Assembly (NCBI GenBank): GCA_013398615.1
Contig: VZSR01003803.1
Span: 13,133,187-13,197,186, forward strand
Direction: 5' to 3'
DNA from: Brachypodius melanocephalos
Lineage: Eukaryota > Chordata > Aves > Passeriformes > Pycnonotidae
DNA length: 64,000 bases
A program made the translations under genes and the position numbers. This document shows, one piece after another, positions 24,019-36,000 of the stretch. The notes under the pieces were generated by a model. That model ran no database searches, was not told where the DNA came from, and saw only the letters and a list, made by a program, of their open reading frames with translations. Positions within the stretch are counted from its first letter, which is position 1; every line of letters begins with the position of its first letter.

Positions 24019-27000
24019 CTGGAAAAGAAAATTTAAGATGACTAAATCTCAGGTTCTGAGTGAAAAGTTTTTCACCAGCATTTTTTTCCTGCTTTCCCTG
24101 TGTCAGACCAAGTCACCATCCACATAAACTATAATTTAGGCTATCACAAGAAATAGATCACTAATTCTTTACATGAGTGGCTGGAAAGGAACCAACCTGT
24201 ATGGGAATAAAAATGCTCCCACTTGGATAAGATTATCCTGAATGTGGCAATGAAGATGACTACAGAAACAACAAAGCATCAGCCTCTTCTCTCATTTTGC
24301 TCCACACATTCACTCTCTAGTCTCTTTGATGATAATCTTTTATTAAGCAAAAAGGAGAGAACCTGACCATTTATGTTGCTGAAAATGTGTTCTGAACCAG
24401 ATTCCTGTGTGTGGTTCCCCATAAATGGAGTGAAGGATATCATGTTTATAAAAACATTTTGTCTTAAGAATACCAGTTATTATAAAAATGAGAGGGGAAG
24501 ATACATAGCAAATTCAGGGAAAAAAATATTTCTGAGTGCACAATCAAAGCTGTCTTAGAAGTGCCAAGGAAAAAAAAGTTGTTTTGAGAGTGCAGAGAGA
24601 ACACAAGGTCATCTTTGCCAAAACAGGACCCGAGGTCTTAGGCTTAAAAGACAAGTGTTGAGAAACTGGGTAAAACGTGGACCTGCTACCAATGACTGGC
24701 AAGCTGCAGTCACTCCAGAAAAAAGTCAGAGGGAGGAATGGAAGAGTAAGATATGTTTAATGATTTACTCTAACAGAGCATCCCTGCAAGCCCATCTTTG
24801 GCACTGAAGACTGAAGATAATAAAGAGACACAGAAGCAGATGGAATCCAGCCTTCTATAAAGAAAGCCAAACTATTTCATACCAATTAAAAGCTCCTGAT
24901 TGTGAATGACTCCAAAATTATTATTGATCGTTATTATAAGCAGTCTATGTTATTTCAGCATAAAATAATTTCTTTCCTCAAAATGCATTAACATAAATAG
25001 GAAAACAAAATGCTGTCTTCCAGTCAGCCTCCGTCCATATTTGGAACTAAACTCTGACAGATGATCAGAAATTATTCAACCCCTACACATGTTCTTTAGT
25101 TAATCACTAAAAAAGGCACCTTTGAAAAGGCAGAGTTAGGAAATGACAATACTTCCGTTGATTCCTGTGGTCATTCAAATTGACTACATAGTGAGTATAA
25201 ACAAATTGTGGGCTTAGAAATGTTAATACATAAACTAGATCCCAATCCAGAACAGCGCTTAAACACATTTTATCTTTAAATATGTAAGTAACCTTACCAG
25301 ACTGCTCACACGCTTATCTTAAACATGTATTTGCACACATTACAAACTCTGGTTTGTAAAGTAGAAAAAGAAGAAAAAGAGCTACAGGTTTGTGCAGGAA
25401 GATGGAGTAGGAGGAAGACACAGGATGAATATTCATATAGGAAAGGAGGCTGAGCATAATATGATAAGAGGAAGGAAGTGCTAAGGAATAGTATGGAGGA
25501 TTAAATACTAGTAATGCACAGCTGTTAGCAGCTGACTCCTCTGTCTAGTAATAATGTTACTGGTAATAACTGGACTGCTAGGTCACTTTCCCATGATGTA
25601 TTGTCCAAGTGCTTTCAAAAGGCACTCACAGGCATGCTGTACTGATCTTTTCGCTCAAAGTACATATTTACACAATAAATACAGATTGCGGATACCTCCA
25701 GCAGTAAACTGAAATAGTACAAATGTTAAAATAAAAACTAACATTCTTTGTTCTGAATGTTGCTGTTTTTATTAACTCCTTATTTACCTGATTGACTTTC
25801 TGCACAGTTTCACCTGAAAATTCTGGAACTGGCCCAAAGGTGTTCAGAACAAGTCTCATTCCTTCAGCATATCTTTCACAATAACTTGAAATACCTGAAA
25901 ATAAGAGTGAAAAGTTACATTTCAACAGAAATTCATAGTTAGTCAGTAAAGCTGCCTGTGCTTAAGCATTGTCTTAAATCGGAGACCCAAAAAAATTGTC
26001 TGCTCTTATGATTATGACACCTAATCATCATCAAGGAAAAATGCACTCCATCCATCCCATCTTCATTGAGGTTCACAGAAAAATTATTTAGGATACAGCT
26101 GTATTGCAAAATCGAAGCATGCCACACACCAGCAGGCAATGCTGTGTGAGGGTGTAGTGCATGACCACGAATATACCTGTGCTTTGTTACTTGTGACCAG
26201 AAAGCTTCCCTGACCAGGGTCCATGAGGACAGTGCTCTCACCTCTGCTCCCGGTCAGTGTGTGTCGTATCTTGAAGCATTCCTGCCATTATTTGTATTTT
26301 ATTAACCTGGAGTGTATCAAGAACAACATGGCTCAGGGGGAAAGTGTCAAAGGCATGGAGACACAGTGGCGTCAAAGGCATGGTGGCCTCCAGTGAAGGA
26401 AAAAGGCTAAAGGAGGAACAGATGGATCTTGCAGATCAGTATCTTGCAACCCCTAACTGGGGTTAGAGACAGGGATTTGGCTTTCATAACCCTCTCTGAT
26501 AGCTGAGCACTTCTAGGAGGAGACAGGATTCACCTGACAAAGCAGAGATAAGGCATCTTTGCCAAAACCCTGGCCCATCTGGTGAGAAATCTTTGTATCA
26601 GGAGCAACTGAGGTGTGTGGGGATGGCTCACACAATTGGAGAGATGTGCACTAGAGGAAAGACAAGGAGGGGGAGTGCTATCTCTGTAACAGGGCAGCTC
26701 AGATCTGTGGAGCTATTCCATGGGAAGGGCAACTGGCTGAGTGAGAGCCTGTGGACAGGCCAGTAAAGCACAGCATCCTCCAAGGGCAGGAACAGTCCAT
26801 CCTGGTATTCAGAAAGACAAGTACGTCTATCAAGAGATTTGTTTGGATGAGCTCCAGTGCAAAAAAGAGTCATACAGCAGGTGGGAGCAGGGACAGACTG
26901 TAAAGAAGAAATTAAAAACCACCACCTAGGCATGTAGGAATAGTGTCAGGAAAGCCAAACATCAGCTCCAGTAGAAACTTGCAAGGATGTCAAGGGAAAC

Positions 27001-30000
27001 AAGAAGGACTTCTACTGTTAGTAATAGCCTTTATTGTTACTAGCATGCCCTTGCAAGTCTGCTTTCTACCAAACTTTAAACACTAAGTCAGTCAATGCAC
27101 CTATGTCATCACGAGATCTTCAGATTACTGAAGGCAAATATTGCATCCATCTTCACAAAAGGTCAAAAGAAAGTCTGGGATGCTACAGGCCAATCAATCT
27201 CTCTTCTGTCCCTAAGAAAATCAAGGAGGAAGTCCTCTTGAAACAAATCCCTGGATACAGGAATGAGAGTGTGATTGTGACAATCAGCACGTAGTCTTCA
27301 ACAGGTACACCATGGTGTACATCATGTCTAACTGACCTCGTTGCCTTCTGTGACTAAATAATTGTTTGTGAAAAATAGGAAAGCAGTGGATATAATTTAC
27401 CTCAGCTTTAGAAAGGCATTTGACATGGTCTTTCATTATATTCTATATATGAAAGTTTGGACATTAGGGTCTGTCTGTTTAGACAACTAGATGGACAAAA
27501 AATGGATTGGACACGTAGGCTCAGAGGTAGTGGGTAATGGATTGCATTTCACCTGCAGGCCAGCAAAAATGGAGTATTGCAGGAACCTGTCCTGAGATCT
27601 GTACTGCTTACCAAAATATGTTCATAATGTTTGTGAATAGTATCAAATTGGGTAGGAATGGGAGCTAGAGGGGTATGGACACTGAAGGGCAGGACTCCCT
27701 TGAGAAAGACTGGAGAAATGTGCCAATATCAAACTTACATTTTAACATATGCAAGGACATATGCAAGATCCTGCACCTCAGAAGGAAGAGCTCCTTGCAA
27801 CAACACAGGCTTGTGAACTCCAAGAACTCTTTGTAGTGGCAGGCAGCAAGCTGCACATGAACCAACAGCGTGCCCTGGCAGCAAAGAGGGCCAACAGCCT
27901 AGGCTAATCTGTATTAACAGATTGAAGTTAATTAACAGTAGACTGAAGGAAGTGATTAACATCCTTTTCTCAGCACTCACTAGACTGCATCCAGAATATT
28001 GCATTCAGTTTAGGACTTCCCAGTACAAAACAACACTGACAAAACAGAGCAACTTCAGCAGAATCCACCAAAATGGTGGGGCCTGGAGCACTTGTCCTGT
28101 GAGGAGAGGCTGGGGGATCTGGGTTTGTTCAGCCTGCAGGAGAGATGGCTTTGGGGGAACCTACCAGCAGTTCCCCAGTGCTGCAGCAGAGCCTGTGGGG
28201 AGGTCAGTAAGCACACAGAGCCAGGCTCTTTATGGTTGTCGGACAGCAGAAGGACAAGGGACAACAGGCACAATTTGATATGAGGGGTTCAGACTGGACA
28301 CTCAAGCAGTGGCACAGGTTGCCCACAGAGGTTATGCAATCTCCAGCCCTGGGGTTTTTCAAGACTTTATGACACCCTGAGAGCTTGGTCTGACCTCAGG
28401 ACCTTCACACGGGATCTGTAAAGCTCTTGAACACATGAAGGTCAGAGAACCTGAGAACCAACTAACTGGTAATAACAGGTAAAATGGCAGTCAAGTAGAC
28501 CTTGGCTAAATTACAGAAAGACCCAGATTCCATCAGCTCCAGCAGGACTCTCTAAACAATTCTTGTTGAGGCACTAGAGAGTATGAAATCATACATGCAC
28601 CAAAAAGAGAAATCAGTCACTTAGCTAAACATACGTATCTAGTAGACTTTTTAGTGCTATTAACTACCACATAATCAAGAAAGGGTAAGGCTGCCTTTCC
28701 CAATCAGGACGGCAGGAACTGCACCACAACAGTAAATGAGCACTGCTTGTCTGGCAGTAAGCAAGTTGACACAAACTGACAACACAGTAAGCAAGTTGAC
28801 TGTGATTTTGATAAAATCACAGAATCACAGAATCAACTAGGTTGGAAAAGACTTTGAGATCATTGAGTCCAACCTATCACACCTATGTGGATTATCCCAG
28901 ATCTGAGAAGTTCTGGACATCCACTAAAGGCTTCTGAGAACCATACAGACTGAAGAATTTGCATATACTTAATTTTATTTTCATTAGCTAGTTATCAAAG
29001 CAAAGAAAAGAAACATGGAAAAGACAAAGGCAAGCAGTTACAACTCTCCCATGAAGACTTGGGACATTGTACAGACTACAGACAGAAATACGAACAAGAA
29101 CTGCTCATGGTCTTATCAAACCACAAAATACAGGAAATATAAGTGGGGAGGCCTGACTATCACACAAAAGAATGCAAATCAGATCAAGAGTCATTAACTG
29201 ATCTCTTTCCTCAACAGTTTCCTGGAATGCAATACTGTATGATATCAATACCTCAGAAGTCACACCTGTTTAACCCTAAAATGGCTGAGGTTGAACCTCT
29301 GACTACTGCCAACTATGTATCATAAACTACACCTCTTAGACTGCTCATCACGCCTGAAATCGCTGAAGTAAAGGGTTTCTGAAAGGCCTCTGAGGTCGGC
29401 AGGAAGATGGAGAACACTCTTGTTTCTGGGCCAAAGAACTTTCAATGGACAAAGCCTCAAGGAAGTATTCAATTTCCTTCGGCACTCTGAAGTCATTATG
29501 ACCATCAGCTAAACAACTGAAAGGACAGAACAGGAGAGTATGTCCATTGCACAAAAGCAACGTGGGGAGATTTGAGAGTATTCCACTCTTTTAAAAATGG
29601 ACTAGAAACATTCTCCAGTATCTGAAGGAACGAGGAGGCTCTGAGAAAAACAGCAGCCTTGTTAAATAGCTTGAACCTGTATTTGGTGTGAGTGTGACAA
29701 TCAGCATTCAGTTAGTCTGTTTCCTTTTGTTATCTACCCATGGAGCATATGCATTCCTAGAATACAACCTGGCACATTCTGGCTTTCCTCAACACAAGAA
29801 GGAATGCCAGCTAGTCATACAGGTTTATTGGTTTTCTAATTATACAGAAAATTATTATTTTGCCTAATTTTCTTGATTGACATACAGCCAGAAACCTCCA
29901 GATTGCCTGGTGGGCTTCAAAACTTCCCTGGCAGGAAGTGAAATTCAGGAAGAGAAGCATTACTGTGGGATGTGGAACAGGCTGTGATATCATCCTATAT

Positions 30001-33000
30001 CTCTTCATTGGGGGAAGAAGCAGACACCATCATCCACTTCCATAAGCACTCTGGAAAGGATCACTGGTTATCAGGGTTTTCTGACCATACCCTGCCATTA
30101 GCATAAGTGTTTGCCTATTACATTTTAACAGTCTGGGCTCACAGACTTTGGCACCTGAAGCCCAGCCACACTGACCTACTGGGGGTACGCTATCCATGTG
30201 AGCAATCCTGGGAACCCAGGATTGACAATGCTGTGCAAGACTCATGCACCAGCCACATGCAACTTGCTCATGTGAGCTTTGTCTTCTAGCAGTGAGGAGT
30301 CTGAGCGAAAATGTTCCCATATCATGCAACATCACAGAATGTTCCCAGATTCAGGAGTAGAAATGACTGAGGCAGAAGAGTGCAGATTTATTATGCCAGC
30401 AGCTGTTGCCAGCTGGACAATGACAAAATAAAAAAAAGGCAACTCAGTAAAATATAGCAATTCAAGCATGAGCAACTGGCAACAAAAGGAATGGTAAAAG
30501 TAGTACCAGTTATTCTGGCGTTTACCCAGCTGACACAGGGCTATGTCACTTAGACCGAATTATTTGGATTTGGTACTTTTCCAAAAGTCAATGGGAACCT
30601 TTCAAACATCTGGCAAGCTTGTGCAATACAATAGATCTGAGTAGTTTTGATTGTGATAGTAATGAGAAGGTAGAATAGAAGACTGTGCACCAGAAATCTT
30701 TTTCACAAGCCTCAAGCACATTAGCATCTTGGGAAAGCTCAATGCTTGGATATGGCTGAACCATTTACCTGCTGAGTATGAACTCCTGAGCTGGACATGG
30801 CCTTTAAAGCCCTCACTCAGCCAGCTAGACCTGGAAATCAAGCTCCTACTGGCAGTTCACCTATTGCTTGAATGAGTCAGAAAAATTTCTGGGTGGGTGT
30901 AGCTCATCAATGCAGCAGAGACGTGCCAGATGCAGGGTGGGTAACACAGTTCACCCACTGTGTGTAATGTATAAATGAAAAGAAGCCTTACACAATGTTA
31001 GTAAAAAAAGAAAAAAAAAAGTTAGGGGTCTAGAGAAGAGCAGCAGCTTTAGCCCAGCTGATCTCAACATTGTGGCTGACATAGTAACATGCAGGCACAT
31101 ATGCTGCGTGCCATGCAGGGGGTGGGCACTGCAAAATCTTTCAAGTCTCAAGTGAAGTTAATAGACCAAAAGTTAGAATACACACAGAGTCTCACTCAAG
31201 GATTAAAAAAGTCAATAGTTCAAAATTAATAACTCAAGATGGTTCTCCCAGTGTGAAATGAAATTTTAATTTGATTCCAGTAGTCAGGATCAACTGATTG
31301 AATGCCTTCTTGAAGCTGAGCACTTGAGCAGTGGGGAATATTGCTGAAAAAATCACTTTGCTTTTCAACTGCAATCTCATAGCAAATATTTGACTCCAGG
31401 CCTTTAGTCTTAGGAGTCCTTTGGTTCAAGGGTCAGGGCTATTACAAAGGTGGATGAGAAGAGCCCTTGGCTGGAGCATGGGGACAAGAAGGAAAACAAA
31501 TGTGACAGAATCTGTTTAATCCTTGTTGATACTACCCAAGGAGCAGCTTAAGCTGGAAGAATTAGCATTGGCAAACAGCATGAAACAGACAGGAGCACTT
31601 GGGAGATGGAAAAACAGTAAGATGGTAAATGGTGTTGATAAAAACAACCATCTTTCTTTGTGTGCCAATGTTGTGCTCATGCTGTGCCTCACTATCTTCA
31701 GCTGGAGAACAAGGATGACACAAGATGCATCTGGGACAAAGGAAGAGGGTGATAGCTTCCTGTTGTTTGTGTGGTTTGCTGGCTCCCTGCATAAACCTTC
31801 ACCTTTCTTGCACACACTCACTTTGTCAATGTTGGAGGAAAGAGGCCATGGGAGGAGGCAGATGTTGCAGCAGGCAGCTGAGAACTATGAACACAAAACA
31901 GAAACACCTCCAGGGAAGGTAGGATTTTCTTGAATCTTCCTTCCACCACTTAGTCACAGCTATGGCAGGGAGTGAAAGAAAAGGAATCAGTTATAAAAAG
32001 TTCTAAGGGGGCAGTATATGCAGGATTATAGAGATGAAAAGGGGAATAGTCTATCTTCCTTGAAAATCCCAAATTCTCTCAGCATTTCTGACTTCTACAG
32101 TCCAGTTACAAGAACGTGTTACCACAAGCTAGACAAAGGCATTGATTCAAGGCTCTTCAGTTGCCCATATGTATCTAGGACACACAAGGCTCCAATAATG
32201 GAATAAGCTGCTGCTTGTTCAGTTTCGATGAGAGTCCAGGCAGTTTCCAAAGTGGCTAATGAACTGTCCCACAAGAATTTGTTCTAAAAACCACACTTAA
32301 GGTTTCCAGATCCTTACCTGCAAACTTGCACTGGTGTGGTGCAAACATGGTTACTGCTGCAATGCCTCTAGTTACATCACCAAGATGAACACAGTATTGA
32401 TGAAGGAAAAGGAACTCAGGACAGATAATTAGCTTAGAAACAAGCACAAAATGCTTCACTGCCCTTAGAGAACACACAAGTGGAGTTCATAAAGAGGTCA
32501 ATGACTGTAATAGCAGGAAAAGAGAAATGAAAACACAACAGTATATACAACAATATAAAATGAAGTATATTCATATATTCTAGTTTGTAAGCATCTTAAA
32601 GGATCAGCTTCTTGTATGCTGTTTCATCCCCTTCTCTTCAAAAAAAGACAACAGCCATGAGGGCTGAAGGATACAAGTAAGCAAACTTGGTAAACCAGCC
32701 TGGCAAGGCACTGAGACACTTGTGAGAGAGAATGAGAGTCAGGAGCAAGTGTCACTAGCATGGACAGGGAACATCCCAAAGAGAGGGTGTTCCACCATAC
32801 TGAGTATTAACTTGATGACTTTCAACCTGATGGGCAGCATATTAAGATACCGGAATGACTCAAAGACAGGAGGCACGATGGTCAAGCCACTGATGCAATA
32901 GCGTCAACAGTTTGAAAAGACTGGGGTGGGGTTGACTTTTGCACATAAAATCTAAGAAGAGGCTGCAGTGAAAGATGAGTATGGATGACAACAGAAAAAA

Positions 33001-36000
33001 AGGCATATTTTAACAGAAAAAGGGAACATCATGGAGGAATCTGACATGCTGAGATTACGTTCAGAGAAACAAAAGTTCCAAACTTTTTTAATGGTAGAGG
33101 GATTACATTTCTAGATATTACAGCTCCAAGGGCAACTTTCTAAATGTAATCCTATCTTCGTCAAGGGTGTGTCTGAACACAGATGCATGCTCTGAGTTAG
33201 GGTGTGAACTCACAGGACATTTCGTACCCTCCATTAGTTGCCATAAGAATTCACTTATGGCTCTAGTCACACAAATACTTGGAACTACACTGAAACAGTG
33301 GTAGCACCAAAGAAAGTTTTATTCTCGTTGAGCCAGTGTTACCATCTCAACAGCAATGCATGAGTATTTCTGCAGGCCTACTGTGAGCTGGATCAAGAAA
33401 TAAAACTGAGTCATTATGAACTGCTTGTGTTGTTACATCAGTTTCAAACTTGGGATTAATTCCTCAGTCTGAGCCACTTGGTGATCATACACATTCTTTC
33501 ATTAATGCATAAAGATGTGTTCTTTGGGAACTATCTATAATGACTTGAGGAATAAAGCATAAAGAATTCCTGTGCAAAGCCACGTGTTCCTTTCAGAAAG
33601 CAGAGGGAACTACTTTACACCCAAGAGCCCACAGAAGGAAACTGGTGCATAGCAGCCAGTATCCTGAAAAATTCACATCTTGACTTACTGCATATAAACT
33701 CTCTCATCCAGAAAAGCCCTGCTGCTCCACAGAGGCAAACAGCAGTTCTAGAAGGGCTATAAACTGCTTTCTTCAGCCTATTGGGAAGGGAATTGAATGC
33801 ATGGAAACATGGATGAAATATATGGTGGGTTTATGAAAATCAAAAGGGTCTGTATGATTACATACCACTGTGATACTTCATCTCAGTAATACCCTCTTAC
33901 AGGTATCCTGGACTGGGTTGAGATATTTTATTATCCTAAAACATAACACATACACTGGACAGAAGAGAAGGCAATCTTCCTTTTCTTAAATGTTACTACC
34001 TTCAAGGTTCTCACACCTACTGACCAGCTTGCAGTACAAAAACTCCTGAACTGGGTTAAAGCTTGGCTTGCTTCCTGTACAGCAGCACTGAAGTAGTGGC
34101 CATAGCAATGGAAATAATTTCTGCTCTTAAACCAGCCAGCATATCTGTTTGGAGTAATTCCTAGAAATGACACTTGGCTATGTCTTGCCCAACAAAATTA
34201 AATAAAAGATTTTTTTATATATTTATATTTTATATTTATATTGTTATAATACAACAAAATAAAAATTCCTCCATTTGAACTATGATTTATGATACTCCAC
34301 TCTTTTCACATTTTGTGCTTTCTGCACAGCACAATTACTCTGCTCCTATCATCCAAAACCAATTCTCCTGGCAGGTGCTTCTAAGATGAGCAATTACTCC
34401 CATGTTCTGTTAGAGAAACACAATTTTGATCACGAAGACTCATTTCTAGTTTACTGGATATTTTTACTTACTTTATGGGAACCATACCTCAGCCCCAATT
34501 TCCACATAACTCCTCTAGACACCTGTACGAATACCTCAGTGAGTGACAGGTAGAATATAATCCTGGAATGGTGTTTATATAAATGTGGGAGAGAAAACAG
34601 CAACAAAGATCCTTCAACCTCCCCCCATCCAGCTCTTCTGCTAATATTAGCAGTTTAGATCAAGTTCCAATTATAGCTCACTAAATAACCTACTAATAAA
34701 ACAACTCATCTAAGCCAACTGTGAAATATATATGAAGAACTTTTGCTGCAAACCTGTAAAACACAGGATGTGATAGTCTAGCCTCTGCTTCTACAGATGA
34801 TTGCTTGCAAAGGCTTAAAAAAAAAAAAAGAAACGAGATTTCTCAAGAAATAACAGATTAGGAGATACAATCTCACTGAGGCTGGACCATCTTCACTATA
34901 TTCACACTGCCCAGTACATATACAGGTGGGATGCTGTGTCTGCTAACATAATCCCACAATAGTAAACAGGCAAACTAATTGTACTGAAGTCTACTGATCT
35001 TCCTTGTAAAAGACTTAACAGCATTTGTTGTGATGCTGGCATGTGAAATCATATGAGGACAAACTCAAAATCTGAAACAGATATCAACATTAATTTTATT
35101 TGCTGAAACCAACAATCAACTTTATATTATTATGCAATTTGGATATGTCTTTTTCCCCCCCAAAGCAGTTTCCTTCCTGTCTCTTGCAATTCAGTCCTCA
35201 AACTGTTGTTGTCTCTGCTCCTTTTAATGACTTGACACTGTCATTTTATTCCATGTTCAAGGCTGTTGGCTTACTGCCATATAGTCAGCATTCCTAATAT
35301 TCATGCATTGATTAAATGGTAACCTAAAGTGGCCTAGATAATAGGTTTGATAGGATCACTTATGAATATGGAGGAAAGGATGTAAGAAGTAACAGAGCCA
35401 AAAAGTGACATTAGCCCATAGGAAGTTCATGGGAAGGATCTTGATGTATGCATCCCACACGGAGAGAAGAAACACTGATCTCAGAAAAAATTGGAATAAA
35501 TTTATTCAAATCCAAATAACATCACATCATCAAAACAAAACAAAACAAAAGGACTCCCACAAATAACACTGTTTTCTCTCACGTGCTTCCTTCATCCTTC
35601 CTCGCTGATTAACAAAGAGTTTAAGACTGTAGACAACTAATATAGCTGTAAAAACAGGGAGCTGCTGTGAAGCTGGTGAAGCTGACAGGCTAATGAAAAG
35701 GACAGAGGCAATTTCTTGTATCTATCTATCTCCACTTCCTTCCACTAACTAAAAAAAGACAGTATTAGTACAGTGCACCAGAGAGGGCTGTCACAGAATC
35801 ATAAAGTCATTTAGGTTGGAAAAGACTTCTAAAATCAAGTCCAACTGTTAATGCAGCACTGCCAAAGTTCACCAGCAAACCATGTCCCTGACTGGCACGT
35901 CTACGTATCATTTCAATACCTCCAGGGATGGTGACACAACCACTTCCCTGGGCAGCCTATTCCAATGCTTAACAACCCTTTCCATGAAGAATCTTTCCCT

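Noticed and set aside
27305..27320. 16-bp perfect palindrome gtacaccatggtgtac
   Set aside because: It lies inside the decayed CR1 reverse-transcriptase region, so it is most simply a chance product of element sequence plus mutation.
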